A DNA stretch of 64,000 nucleotides from Isoetes taiwanensis (lineage: Eukaryota; Streptophyta; Lycopodiopsida; Isoetales; Isoetaceae): positions 5,880,926 to 5,944,925 of the forward strand of contig JAJEKV010000038.1 of NCBI GenBank assembly GCA_021234155.1, given 5' to 3'. The position numbers were made by a program, and so were the translations under genes. The notes under the pieces were generated by a model that was given only the letters and a program-made list of their open reading frames with translations, was not told the origin of the DNA and did no database searches. Shown here in pieces: positions 32,691 through 44,270 of the stretch; within the stretch, counting starts at the first letter, position 1, and each line of letters opens with the position of its first letter.

Positions 32691-34524
32691 TCTAGTTGTT
32701 CTCGCGTGTTTTTTGACCGGAGTTTCCATATACATAAGCTCGATTTGGTTCTTGACGCAGACCCTTACCCCTAAAACATCCGAGGGCCTAAAGTCTCAGA
32801 GGATGGAAGTATGCGAGGCCATCCACTGCCATAGCCCCAGGACACGTTACCAAAATTTGATGGAGAGGACTGTGCAACGGCCCAGACGATTTGGTCGGCA
32901 GAATCCGGCTCCTCTTCCAGGCGCTAAGCATTTCTTTGTTCTCCGATGTTTTTTTATTTTTTATGGAATGTTTCTCTTCATTCTGGCCTCGGATTTCTTC
33001 CATAAAGCTGGCCTCGAAATCTTCTGCTTCCTGTATACAGGGCCTTGCTGAATCTTTCTAGGGATACAACATCCCAAAAATCTCTGTTACAGCAAGTCTA
33101 GGCAAAACAATCGCAGAGAAATAGGAGCTAGTTATGCATCTGTCTGCTCCTTGGAATTGGACGAACCTGCCACGCATTGACATAACAGAAAGAAGAGAAG
33201 GCACCGAATCTGAGTATTGTGGAAAGTAATATTCCGGATTTTGAAGCCATCCATTTAGCCATTTAATTCTTTAAGCACACAGCTCTAACTGAAACTTCCT
33301 GGCCTGCTTTGCCAAAGCAAATAAATTTCTAGTCTAGTTTTCATGCAGCATCGACATAGCCTTCTGCACCAAACCTACAGTTTTTGCACAGAAAATGGCC
33401 AAAGCTTCAGCCTCTGCATTTTTCAAGCATCTTCTTTGGCTACCTCCTCCGATTTCTGTGTGCTTTTTTCTTGCAGGTTCGCTATGGCTTCTTTGGCTAT
33501 CTAGCACAAAAGGGTAGATAATGGATCCAAATATCAAGTTATGGATTTAATGGATTAATTTAATTTTGTTATGATTCCCTCTATAACGAATGGAATTAAT
33601 AGGGCAAAATCGAACCTGATATGGAAGTGGCCAGGGCAAATCCGGCTCTTCTAATTCGGCATGGCAGCAGCAACCCGACTCCTCCAGACTGTGACTCAGG
33701 CTCTCTTTCCTCTTAGCATATACTAAGAATCTTCAGGAATAGGTCGCGATTCCGGGAAGCCAGCGGCTTGTTGCAAGGATTCCGGGTTCTCATCTCTGAT
33801 TATCACGTCCTTCTCTGATTTTTTTGCAAGTTAGATTTTTAACAGAAGACAGTTTGTGCAAAGAACAGGCCCAGCCCGGCTATGGCAAATCGGCTCTGGC
33901 CCAGAAGAATCGAATCTCTTCTCCCTTTAGATTTTTTCCGTCTATTTCAAGCAATCGGGGTTTGTTATTTAGGGAAACGGCTGTGGCAGAAGATCGGCAT
34001 CTCCATCTCTCCTCTTTTCTGCTTTTTTTAGTTTTGCAGGTTATTTCTTACTTGCCTATAATTACTAGCATCTGAAGCTTAGGTAGTGAGATGCTTCAGC
34101 GCATCAAACATGCCTGAACAAATGCCAAAATCTCCTATTCCAACACTGGGAACTATGGGATCTAATGCAAATGCTTCAAATTTGCGAAGCACGAAAGCAG
34201 CAGAGCTTCGAAGACAACCAAATCAGCAATCAAATGCTGCAATCCGACCTCTTATTTCACTGTTACGCGCTCAAATCCAGCGATATTTGCTTTCAAAATG
34301 GAGAGGAAGACGCCGGCGGGGACACGATGTCCTGCCCCTCTCTTCTTTGCTTTGGCGGAAGAAGAACATAAATGCTCATAACTCCGCCATAAAGGCTCAT
34401 AAATGTTCTGGACACAAATTAATGCTTTGAATCAGTGAGTGCACACCTGTTATCTTCTGGTAATTTGTAAGGAAGATATTAGACGCGGGCAGAAAAATGT
34501 ATCTGCCTTATAATAGGAAGGATA
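32691..34524. other. gene-free sequence
   Basis: No conserved protein. Phrases such as GGCAGAATCCGGCTC and CTCTGTTACAGCAAGTCT recur in altered form near 44095-44125, so some of this is a dispersed repeat of unknown type. An open frame at 34086-34430 shows no domain. Confidence 0.4.
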
Positions 34525-35160
34525 AAAATGGCGACCATACCCTATGGTATGTGCATCTTTTTAACTATTCATATGGATAGAATGCTACATTCAATTCTTT
34601 TTCTTCTCTTCTAGATTGTAAGTCTTTCAAAATAAGCTGTTTTTTAGGGCATTTTTATAAAACTTTATACTAGAGATACTAAATGGGTCCTTTTTTGGGC
34701 CATTTTAGAAATTTCAAAATTTTCAAAAGAAATCTTTCAAACGCACTTCTTAAATAAGTGTGTTTCAATTCAAACAGTGTTCCATTCCCAACTCTGAATA
34801 CTATTGTCCATGCGGATGTGCCTTACTGTTAAACAATGGAAAGTTCCAGCTCTAAACACAAGATATGTGATTGGCCAAAGTAACCATAGAAAATTTTCCA
34901 ATGGGACTTAAAAAGTTTGCCCAATACTGTTCCATTCCATTCACAAAGGAAAGAGTTGCAGTTCTTTGGGAAAAAATGGCTTCTTTTTTAAAAAAGAGTC
35001 GCAAGAGTTCTTTGAAAAATGGCCATGTTTTTAATCAAAAGAAAAGCAACAGAGAGAGGGGGGGAAAGAAGTCATGCTGTTTTATGTCGTGGAACCTGTT
35101 TGACCATAATAATCAGGAAAACTATTAATGCGATCGTCGTTGAGGATCTCTAAAAATAAT
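34525..35160. repeat. duplicated block, copy 1 (partner 35405-36420)
   Basis: GCGACCATACCCTATGG and CATATGGATAGAATGCT (34530-34590), AATGGAAAGTTCCAGCTCTA (about 34838), TTTTCCAATGGGACTTAAAA (34893) and GTCATGCTGTTTTATGT (35071) all recur in the same order between 35411 and 36360. The second copy contains extra sequence. Confidence 0.8.
35082..35151 (-). pseudogene. detached 3' coding tail of a receptor-kinase duplicate
   Basis: The minus strand reads about 22 codons similar to the end of the kinase at 36354-39649 (FPDYYGQTGS, then TAA) and shares the downstream untranslated sequence. Nothing else of a kinase remains here, so this is the stub of an old tandem duplicate. Confidence 0.75.
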
Positions 35161-35404
35161 ATTCTACTAAAAAAAATCCAATTGATTCTCTATTATATAT
35201 GTTTCGTCTTTTTATTCATTGTCAACTTGACATTCAAACTCATTGAAAAATGTAAGGCATGTTATTCTATCTAGAGGCAGCTGCGAGCAGTGACAAAAAT
35301 CATTCCCATCTCTTTCTCCTCTGAACTTAAAAAATCGAAAAGCATTAAGTGGCGGTCGCCGCCGCGATAAATTCATGTAATCATCTTAAGTTTTTTTTAC
35401 TATT

Positions 35405-36420
35405 ATAAAAATGGCGACCATACCCTATGGCATGTGCATATTTTTAACTATTCATATGGATAGAATGCTGCACTCAATTCTTTTTCCATTCCGGTGTTGG
35501 CGGAAGTCCGAGGAACATTATCAACCAAACAGTTGAAATTGAGAATTTTTCGGTTAAGTTAGTGTATCCTAAGAAGGTTTCCGCAAGTTTTCTTATGGTT
35601 TTCTTTTAAGACAATGGAAAGTTCCAGCTCTAAACACACATATGTGATTGGCAGGTTCAGATTACTGTGTATTTTAGCTTAAATTATAGAACACAATATC
35701 TCCGCCGCTATCGCACAGCGGTGCCGCTATCCCCTGTTTTATCTGCAGCGCAGTTCGAGTTTTCAGATGCTCTTCCTGTTTAACTCGGCAGGATGTTAAG
35801 ATGCTTGGAGTCCATCTGCGCAGTAGAAATTTCTATAGCAGCCTGGATCAGAGCTGCAGTCGCTGCTAAGGGTGAGGCAAAATAGAGTTAATCTTCAGTT
35901 TCTTAATCTTTAGAGTTAATCTTCAGTCAAAACAGAGTTAATCTTCAGAGTTAATCTTTGAAACACTCTGGCGGCCAGAACTCTACTCCCTCAAGAACCC
36001 CATAGCTGGATCCCGCAAGACCGCCATAGCTGCAGTTAGAAATCTGGTTTTCAATGACACGTGGCGCAATCTAAACCTTCTATTTATTACATCCCGTAAT
36101 TCACCGGCGGAGCGCATCACGCCCTCGTAGGGCTTCTCGGCGCCGCAGCGACTTGCGGCTCTGCCGCCCATCGGCCGCACCGCCGGTGAATTATGTAGTC
36201 CATAAGAAATTTTCCAATGGGACTTAAAAAGTTTGCCCAACAATGTTCGATTCCATTCACAAAGAAAAGAGTTGCAGTTCTTTAGAAAAAAAAAATGGAT
36301 TTTTTTTTTTTTTTTTTTTTTTTTAGAGTTAGGGAAAAAAAAGTCATGCTGTTTTATGTGGAGGAACCGGTTTGACCATAGTAATCAGGAAAACCGTAAA
36401 TGCGATCGTCGTTGAGGATC
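35405..36420. repeat. duplicated block, copy 2, with insertions
   Basis: Partner of 34525-35160. Extra sequence at about 35656-36204 includes four GAGTTAATCTTCAG units (35884-35957) and a GC-rich TIR element. A T run of 26 lies at 36300-36324. The block ends inside the last exon of the receptor kinase. Confidence 0.75.
36097..36193. mobile_element. 97-bp GC-rich miniature TIR element
   Basis: TAATTCACCGGCGG at the left and its exact reverse complement CCGCCGGTGAATTA at the right enclose GC-rich sequence that is sharply different from its AT-rich surroundings. TA at both ends would fit a TA target, as in Tc1/mariner-type MITEs, but no family was recognised. Confidence 0.6.
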
Positions 36421-39400
36421 TGCTCTGTGCTCGGGAACGTTTTGGCGGATTTAAAAGAAAAATCGAGCATAGCTGTTACCTGCTGCATTGTGGGTCTGTC
36501 TTTTGGATGATGTTGGGTGCAGCAAAGAGCAATGCCGATCAGAGATTTGATTTCGCTCTCGATCTGCCCATTTTCTTCCTTCAATCTTCCATTTTCTTCC
36601 TTCAATCTTCCGTCCATGATTTCTGATATTTTTCCGCAGCTGAACATGGATCTGATCCAGCCCACCAAGCTCTGTTTTTCTAATCCGAATCCGATCTCCT
36701 CCGTCGGGATCCGTCCGCTCACAAGCTCCATCACCATAACCCCATAGCTGTACACATCGCATTTGCTTGATAAATTTCCCCAAGCAGCGCGTTCTGCAAC
36801 CCATATTGAATTTGGGTATATCAGGAAAAATTATCGAAAAAAAAAACCTGATTCTGATTAGATTTATCTTGTAAATTACCGGGAGCGAAATAGCCGAACG
36901 ATCCTAGCAGATTCTCCGTTGAGACAGTATTTGTTGTCAATCTCGAGAGCCCAAAATCTGTAATGCGAGGCTCCATCTCTGCATCCAATAAGATATTGCT
37001 CGGCTTTAAATCCAGATGAATAACTGGAGTTGGGCAGCCGGAATGCAAATACAGCAGCCCCTGCGCAATCCCGTCTGCAATTTTGAGGCGCAAATTCCAT
37101 GGTAAATCGCATTTGGGATGCAAGAGGCGATCCAAGCTTCCATTGGGCATGTATTCTAGGATCAGAATTTGGGCTTCCAAATTCGACAAATAGCCCAGAA
37201 TTTTGGCGATGTTTCTGTGCCTTACCATTCTCAGAGATTGCAGCTCTGCGGCAAAAGATCTCTGTGCTGCGCGCTCCAAATTAAGCCGTTTGAAAGCTAA
37301 AATCTGTCCCTGCTTCGTTTTTCCCCTGTACACAGTCCCTGCGCCTCCGCTGCCTAATTTGTTCTCATCGCTGAAATTTTGCGTAGCTTCTTCAATCTCT
37401 TCCATGCTTAATTTTATGAATTGGCCGCCCACGTCGCAGAAATTTATTTCGCAGGATTTTAATTTCCTGTCATGCATTATCTTCCAAATCGCGAAACAAA
37501 CCATGAAACAGATACACAGAGTGCCGGACGCGATTACAATAAGTGCAACCTTTGCTTTCTTCGACAGAAATTCATGCCTCCGCTTGCATTTTTTCTGCAC
37601 AGTATTGCTGCATCTTGATTGATTATTTATAATGCTATAACTGTAGCATAATTCCCCGCACAGATTGGGATTACCCAAATAAGATTCTACAGTCAATCTG
37701 CTGAAAACCCCACCGCTTGGAATTCGCCCATTTAGCTTATTGTATGAAAAATTAGCAAACACAAGCCCGTTTATCTTGCTGATAGAACTTGGTATCTCCC
37801 CTGTAAGATCATTCAAAGACAAGTCTAATTCTTCCAATGCCTGCAGCTTATCCCATGCTTGATTTAATTCACCACTGATGGAATTTTTTGAGAAATTTAA
37901 AGTGATCAAAGCAGTAAGTTTGGTTATCAGGGAGTCGGGAATCTGCCCATTCAAATTATTATGAGACAAATTGAGGTTTGTCAGTGCTACACTGTTAGAC
38001 AGATCAGGCTGGATTGAACCTGAGAAATTGTTGAAGGACAGGTCCAGAACGAGAAGCTGAATCATGTTTTGAAATATGGGTGGAATGGATCCCGACAGAT
38101 GGTTATGAGAAACCAAGAAATTTTGAAGCATGGTGAGGGATGAAAAAGAGCGAGGAATTTGGCCTGTAAAAGAGTTGTTACTCAGAGATATTGTTCGCAA
38201 TCTGGAAGCATTTGAAAGAGCAGGGGGTATGCTTCCTGTCAGCCGATTATGGGCTGCAAAAATCTGCTCCAAGTTGGGCAATCGCCCAAACGAAGAAGGA
38301 AAATCGCCCTCGAATGAATTCCTGCTAAACTCTGCGCTGATTAACTGGCTGCAATTCGCAAATTCGGAAGGAATTCTTCCGGAGAAGAAATTGCCGTTTA
38401 ATGCAACCCTGTTGAGCTTTGAAAGCATGCCAAATTCTTTTGGAATACTTCCTTCAAATCGATTGTTATTGAGAAGAATGGTCGTGAGCTGAGAAAGATT
38501 ACCAATCTGGGGCGCAATTTTGCCAGACAGACCAGTAAATTGCACTGCCAAATAGTCCAGATTTGTCAGCCGATACAGCTCCAGAGGCAAAGGGCCGGAA
38601 AGATTATTCCAGCTCATGACGATTTTTGTGAGATTAGAACAGTTACCGATTGATGCAGGAAAAGGGCCAGAAAAATTATTGTTCTGAGTGAAAAATTTCC
38701 AGAGGCTGGGAAACATATATCCGAGATTGGCAGGCAAGGTATCAGTGAAGAAATTCTCATTCAGATCGAGAATTGTCAAAAGGCTGAAATTGGAGATGGT
38801 GCTGAAGATGGGGCCGGTAAATTTATTGCCCTCCAGATTAAGAGTTCGGATTGAAGAAAGAGAAGCAAGCGCGGCCGGAAAAGCTCCGCTCAGGCCGCAG
38901 TACCAGAACGAAAGGGTGCGCAGATTTTTGCAGTTAATCAGCGAATCCGGCAAGCTCCCCTGCAGATTTGCATGGCTCATGTAAATCCTCTCCAGCAGCG
39001 TACAATTTCCCAGGCTCGCCGGAATCGGCCCCTCCAGAAAACATTCTTCCAGCCTCATAATCCTTATATTCGTCAGATTTTGAATCGCCCAAGGAAACCG
39101 CCCTGTGATTTTGTTATTCGAAAGGTCCAATTCGTCCAACGAAATGCACCCTGTAATTCCATCCATTGATCCTTCAATTTGGTTGCTTCTGATCGAAACA
39201 TAGCGCAGCTTGATCAGACCCAAGAATTGGGTCGAAATATTTCCAGACAGGGCGTTGTAGCTCAAGTTCAGGTACGAAATTCCCTCATTAAATGCTGGAA
39301 TTGAACCGGAGAAATTATTGCTTGACAGATCCAGAAATGTTAACCCCTGTAGATTGATTATCCGGGGAGTAATTGATCCTCCAAGGCCCAGATTAGGCAA

Positions 39401-39649
39401 GGTGATGTTTCTGATTTGGGTGGAATTTGTGGCGCACAGAATTCCAAACCAGGAGCAAGGATCTGGATGGGTGGTGGCGTTCCAGGTTTGAAGAGATTGG
39501 TGCGGATCGAGGGTGATGGAATCCTTGAAATGGAGCAATACATCCAGATTAAGCTGGGTTTGGGTGGAATAGGAAGAATTTTGAGCAGCAACTGGGACTA
39601 AGGAGAAGGTGAAAAGCACCACACAGCGCCACACAGCACACAGCGCCAT
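36354..39649 (-). CDS. LRR receptor-like protein kinase, non-RD, two exons
   Basis: Membrane receptor kinase of 1069 residues. Exon 1 is 39649-36880 and exon 2 is 36793-36354, with an 86-bp GT-AG intron (36879-36794) that splits the Glu codon of the APE motif. I chose the ATG at 39647-39649 because it begins a clean signal peptide (residues 1 to about 22, ending VPVAA); an in-frame ATG 30 codons upstream would bury it. Domains: LRR N-terminal cap with the WNATTHPDPCSWFGI pattern, about 24 LRRs to about residue 655, membrane helix about 701-725, kinase from about 765. The Gly loop is LGSGGAGTVY, the ATP-binding Lys 787, the catalytic loop HLDLKPSN (Asp 880) and the DFG Asp 898. Leu replaces Arg before the catalytic Asp, so it is a non-RD kinase, a class that in plants includes immune receptors such as FLS2 and XA21. 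The ligand is unknown. All key residues are intact, so it is probably functional. Confidence 0.93.
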
Positions 39650-40741
39650 AGATAAATAGACAGACAAGACAGACAGATAATATTTTTCACGATAAAAATA
39701 GATAATAGAGAGACAGATAATATTTTTCACGCCACTCAAGCCACCCAGTTTTGCTTAGGGTGCATCCCCATTGGGAGCTTTGCCATGTAAGCAAAGCTAA
39801 AGCATTTACATGGAGACCGCAGTTTAGTGCTCCTAAACCTGAAATCAGAACAAGAAACAAATCATAATCGATCTCTTCACTAGAAGACAAATCAAATCTA
39901 GAAAGAAGACAAACCCAGCTCTGAATTCAGCAATTCAAAAGTCCTCTGGCACTTCCGAGTTCTTTGAAGTTTCAGAAGTCCTCTGGCACTTCCGAGTTTT
40001 TTGAAGTTGCCTTTGACACGAAGGACGAAATAAGGCTGGAGAAGAGATAGTGCGGCCAATTTTTTTTTGTCGCTACTTGCCACGAATCAAAGGCAAGGCT
40101 AGCTAACAGACTAATGGGGACGCACCCTTATTGCTCTTGTTCATTGTTGGGCTGGCTGGCGGCATTATCACATGGGCTAACTGCGTACAGCATTATCACA
40201 TGGGCTAACTAGGGGCCTTCCTGGAATGCACTCTCCGATTTCCTCCCAATACACATTGGTCGTGGGTATGTTTAATCTAGCACGTGTATTTCTTTTTATA
40301 ATGTGGGTATAACATGTCGAAGACCCAGATATACCACTATAATGTTTCCGAAGGTTTATTGTAGTATTCGTATTGAAATACATATAGAGATGATGCTCGC
40401 ACCTGGGTCATGTTTAGAAACCATCGTGGAATTCCTTTGGCGGAGGTGCAGGGGTTTGCTCACGTGTGGGTGGGCATATGCTAATTTCGGCCCCTACTCC
40501 ACCACAATATGCTCTCTGGCTAAAGCTCCACCATCAAAAGCAGGTTCAGTGTTCCTTCATTTCTGGCTATGGCGGTCAGAGCCGGCGAAGCAAGAAAAGG
40601 CCTCTACTAACATTATAATATTGTGCTTCATAGCCACTAAGTAGTGAGCCCTTAGTTTTCTTTCTCTGCGGTTTGTCGGAGCGATTTGGTTTTGAAGGGG
40701 ATTTGGAACAGATTGGGGGCTCCTAAGGCGCTGCTGGCTCT
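39650..40741. other. receptor-kinase upstream region with small tandem duplications
   Basis: No gene. A GACAGATAATATTTTTCACG duplication lies at about 39672-39730, a 37-bp duplication (TCCTCTGGCACTTCCGAG) at 39941-40010, and a 28-bp period duplication of GCATTATCACATGGGCTAAC at 40162-40210. It presumably contains the kinase promoter, but no clear TATA box could be assigned. Confidence 0.6.
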
Positions 40742-41101
40742 ATGTTTGGAAGCAAAAGAGCTTCTGGCAATGATTTAGGAACGATATTGCAAGGAAAACT
40801 GCTTTGGGCTCTGCTTATTTTTTCCTTTGCGGTTCATAATAGCAGTAGTCTCAGCAATTGCATGCATAATCTGATCAAGTGTCCAGTAGCCTCTAGTCAT
40901 TTCATGTATGATCAAGGGTCCATATATGACAAAATGAAAGACAATATTCAAGTGTTCTTCACAGGCAGAAGGAAAGGAAATTTCAGAGTTACAAAAGAGG
41001 GCCTAAGATTCTTCAAAGAACGGATGGCAGCAGGCGGGATTTCGAAGAAAAGTTGGCGGAAGGAAAAGGCAGGCACATATCTCGTGGCCGAAATTATTTG
41101 A
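40742..41101 (+). CDS. hypothetical 119-residue open frame
   Basis: Starts at an ATG and encodes a protein with one hydrophobic segment (LLWALLIFSFAVH, residues about 20-33) and a basic C-terminal half (GRRKGNFRVTKEG, KSWRKEKAG). I do not recognise it. It could be an exon, a small secreted or membrane protein, or chance. A second short frame from 41138 (MARNDSVASGSWRLVQ) might be a first exon of the gene at 42.3-57.5 kb. Confidence 0.2.
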   Translation: MFGSKRASGNDLGTILQGKLLWALLIFSFAVHNSSSLSNCMHNLIKCPVASSHFMYDQGSIYDKMKDNIQVFFTGRRKGNFRVTKEGLRFFKERMAAGGISKKSWRKEKAGTYLVAEII

Positions 41102-41880
41102 CGATAATGTCAAATATTTCATTTTCATCTGTCAAAGATGGCCCGCAATGATTCTGTTGCCTCTGGTTCTTGGCGTTTGGTGCAAATACAAATCCGTAAG
41201 GAGGTATTTACTGCTAGGCCTATTTTGTTTGAAACATATTTTTTTTACCTTTGCACAATCTATGATAAACTCGACTCCATCCATAGCCACCATTCTGAAC
41301 AAGCCCCAAGCACCATGAAGGAGTACAAATTTTGAAAATCCCCTTTCGTCCTACTGTAAGATATTATGTGTTCTTTCTATGTTCTTTGGTCTGCCCGTAC
41401 TTAAACTTAAGCTTCAGAAAAGCATTGAGCATTCTGGGGTTAGATTCCCCAGGCTTATGTCATGATGGAATCCTGTTCATATGTTTGAGTTATAAAGTAT
41501 TGGACTGTATTACTGTGATATTGTACTGTACAGATGCCAGAATACTATTGATGCCAGAATACTATTTTAGCCAATGGTTGATGGTTTCATAGTGCCCCTT
41601 TAAAATCGGGTCAATAAAGGCCAGTTTGACTCGAGAAAGACCCTAGATAGGCGAACAGGATTTGTGGAGGGGGAATATGCTATGAAATGTGCCACGATCC
41701 AGGGGCCAGAAACAATAATACATGCTTTAACAATAATGTATGCCCGTGACTTCAAAATAACGACATCCCATGTATATACAACACTCCAATTTCCTCCACA
41801 TAATTCTCTCACACGTTACCACGGGTCTCCTTTTCAATTTCAATGTACAACCTTTCAATTTCCAAGTCTTGTTTATGTAT
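41102..41880. other. gene-free sequence
   Basis: AT-rich, no conserved feature. A GATGCCAGAATACTATT duplication at about 41533-41566. Confidence 0.4.
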
Positions 41881-41997
41881 GGGTTCATGGTATTTGGGAT
41901 GCCATTCTGGCATGTACTGGTGGGGTCCCGCGACTGCCGTTAGCCGGGAGAGGGTCACCTGTACATGCCAGAATGGCAGACCAAACACCGTGAATCC
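41881..41997 (+). ncRNA. pre-miRNA-like hairpin
   Basis: A 42-nt left arm (41881-41922) pairs with a right arm (41956-41997) at 36 of 42 positions before counting G-U pairs. This includes an uninterrupted 18-bp stretch, TGCCATTCTGGCATGTAC (41900-41917) against 41961-41978. The loop is about 33 nt. Size, mismatch number and a 5' T on the long duplex arm fit plant microRNA precursors. I recognise no known miRNA. A young MITE or inverted duplication would look the same. Confidence 0.35.
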
Positions 41998-42292
41998 ACA
42001 ATATGGTATCTGGGGAGCAAAATTTGTCTGCGCTTGCTTCCCTATACGATTTTTTTGGCGCCAGACCATCTTGAGATCCTGCAGGGATGGCGCCAAGCAG
42101 AACCTCCCTTCAGCGACGATGTGCAGCCGGTTCTGCAAGTTGGCAACAGTTTTGAACGTTTTGGGATAAAAAGGGCAAAAGCTCTGGCATGACAACAAAG
42201 GAAGCGAAATGAAGGCAGTTCTGCCATTTTTCTTACATCATTGCGTCTGTGCAAGTTATTGAAGCTATGTTTGCTATATTTTCTATTCATTC

Positions 42293-42600
42293 AGTCTTGC
42301 ATGCTTCTGGCGGCTCCAAATCAATGGATCCGACTGCATGTAAGAATCTTGGTAAAACTTGTGGATTCAGATGCAAATCTTATGTGTTTTTGACGTTTTA
42401 CAGTGACATTTGATTTGATGGAAATATGATAGGCTCAAGCAGTCTTGCATGCTTCTGGCGGCTCCAAATCAGTGGATTCGAATGCAGGTAGGAGTTTTAT
42501 AGTCATTATTGTAGATTCGGCTGCAAGATTTTAGTAAATCTCATGTGTTTTTTATGTTTTATAGTGATATTTGACGGAAATATGATGACTCAAGCAGAGA
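42293..42600 (+). pseudogene. tandemly duplicated small exon pair, probable 5' end of the Crypton-like gene
   Basis: A roughly 148-bp unit occurs twice (from about 42293 and about 42441). Each has a short exon-like piece (CTTGCATGCTTCTGGCGGCT, reading VLHASGGSKS), a GT donor, an intron of about 60-70 bp ending TTTTACAG or TTTTATAG, and a second piece with TGAYATTTGA. Further exon-like pieces follow near 42700 and 42845. They lie on the same strand just upstream of 42984-43314, but membership of one gene is inferred. Confidence 0.35.
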
Positions 42601-42978
42601 TTACTCAAGAAATAGGTAAAATCACATATATTTTGGAATGTTCTTGCATGCCTTTAAGATTCTAGGTTTTCATTTCGTATTTTCTTGTGCATGCAAATAT
42701 TGGTGAAGCCCCCTGCTATTGTTGAAGGCCATAATGAAGCTACATTATGCATAGATTCTAGACTTTAATATCTTAGTTTCTTTACCTCTACTTTTTAATT
42801 CTAGGTTTTCATTTTCTGATTTTTGTGTATACATGTGTTGAAGGTCAGAATGATGCAATTTTTGAAGGCCAGAATAATACAGCTCTTGGTGCTATATGTA
42901 TGTGAAAATACTTCCATTTTTTTTCAAACTTTTACTGTATTTTGAGCTTCAAATAATATGTCTCTTTATGCATATAGG

Positions 42979-43314
42979 TGTTGTTGACATTGAAGATGAT
43001 CATTCATTTAGTCTTAGTAGTGTAGTTGAGAGAATGGTAGTTGAGAATAATCTGGAAGAGGAGGCAGAAAGAGAACAGGATGTTGATAAGCTGCATGTTG
43101 AGAATCAGGAAGGATTCATAGAGAATCAGGATCAATGCGCAGTAGTTCTGTTGACCGTCGTTTTGGCAAGAAGCCTCTGAAGATTCAGGGTTTTAAGGAT
43201 TTAGATATAATGTTATTGGAGAAGATAAATTCCGTGTCTAGTAGTTCATCCAAAACTACTAATAATTGGGCCAGGGATCACTTTGATGGATGGAGATTAC
43301 ATACTGGTTTGATG
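42979..43314 (+). pseudogene. N-terminal exon(s) of Crypton-like recombinase gene
   Basis: After an acceptor-like CATATAG the frame encodes an acidic stretch (NNLEEEAEREQDVDKLHVE), then, from an ATG at 43135 in another frame, RRFGKKPLKIQGF and TTNNWARDHFDGWRLHTG. The last piece matches the start of the DUF3504/KIAA1958 N-terminal helical domain (T..WA...F..W), which the exon at 53257 continues. Donor-like GT occurs at 43307 and 43314, just before an in-frame TAA at 43315. A frame change near 43135 means either a start there or a break. Confidence 0.5.
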
Positions 43315-43317
43315 TAA

Positions 43318-44190
43318 CGAACCTAGTGACCTTGGGGGTATGGTTTTAGCAAACTTATTTTTATCTAAGCATTGTGTAATGTTAAGGGGTCCTATTTTAG
43401 CATTTCAAATTTGGTGAGCACCATAAAAGCGGGGCTACCAAAATCATAATCTGTGTTGCAAATATCAGAAATCCCAAACAGCCGGATTAGGGGAAGCCAT
43501 GCAAGATCCGGCACCCCAGCATGCGGAATAGGCATCTTGCGAGATGCTCTGGCAGCAGGATCGCTTGCCAGGTGGAGATTGGATCACCTGGGCAAAGCTT
43601 ATATAAGAGGACAGAGGGGCTGGCCGAATTGGAGAAGGAAGTGGAGAAAACAAGAGAACTAGAAGCTGGATGCAAAGGAGGCGCAGACCGATTTTGGAGC
43701 AGAGGCATATCTTAAAAACTAAGGTGGGGATTTGAGGCATGCTTGGGAATTGCTTGTGTGCATGTATCGGGGAATCATGAAGAAGAACTCGATGATGATA
43801 GAAGCTGGCTTTTATGCTCATCCTTAAATTTATTGCAGAGCCCAAACCCTACTTGATTCTATGAAAAACCCAGGCCTCACGGTGTAATCTGATTATGATT
43901 GTGTGATCTTTGCACTGATTAAATGCTTCGATTTTGCTTTCAGCTTTGCCTTTTCTGATTTCTCTGTGGTAGAACTTAGCGTGATGGGCAAGTAGCAGAA
44001 TCATGCTTGGGCCAAGCCCTGGAACCCAGTGCACAGCCGGATCTAAAAAAGCCTACCTGCTGCCTCCATCTCGACCAGTTTGATCCTGTTTTCGATCCGG
44101 CAGAATACCTCTGTTAAAGCAAGTCTCTGATATGTCTTTTTGGTTTTTCAAGAATCGTTCTTGAGATTTCTTTTGCCCAATAATTTCATT
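43318..44190. other. probable intron sequence with TATA-like site
   Basis: No conserved coding. CTTATATAAGAGG at 43598-43610 resembles an LTR or gene TATA box, but no LTR ends were found. Confidence 0.35.
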
Positions 44191-44194
44191 GAAA

Positions 44195-44270
44195 GCTTGG
44201 TAGGCTTATTGGTTAGAGCTTAAGCCTTGCTGGCCATAGACCCAGGTTCGTGTTTTTGCTTACGTATTCC
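44195..44270 (+). mobile_element. tRNA-like SINE head
   Basis: GGCTTATTGGTTAGAGC resembles a tRNA D-arm with A box, and CAGGTTCGTGTTTTTG about 35 bp on resembles a T-arm with B box. No complete cloverleaf, so a tRNA-derived SINE is more likely than a tRNA gene. The 3' end was not located. Confidence 0.4.

Noticed and set aside
34086-34430. 114-codon open frame
   Set aside because: No start context, domain or splice evidence; composition like the surrounding repeat.
38130-38984. plus-strand open frames opposite the receptor kinase
   Set aside because: Antisense shadows of the LRR repeats; no conserved motif and codon pattern explained by the minus-strand gene.
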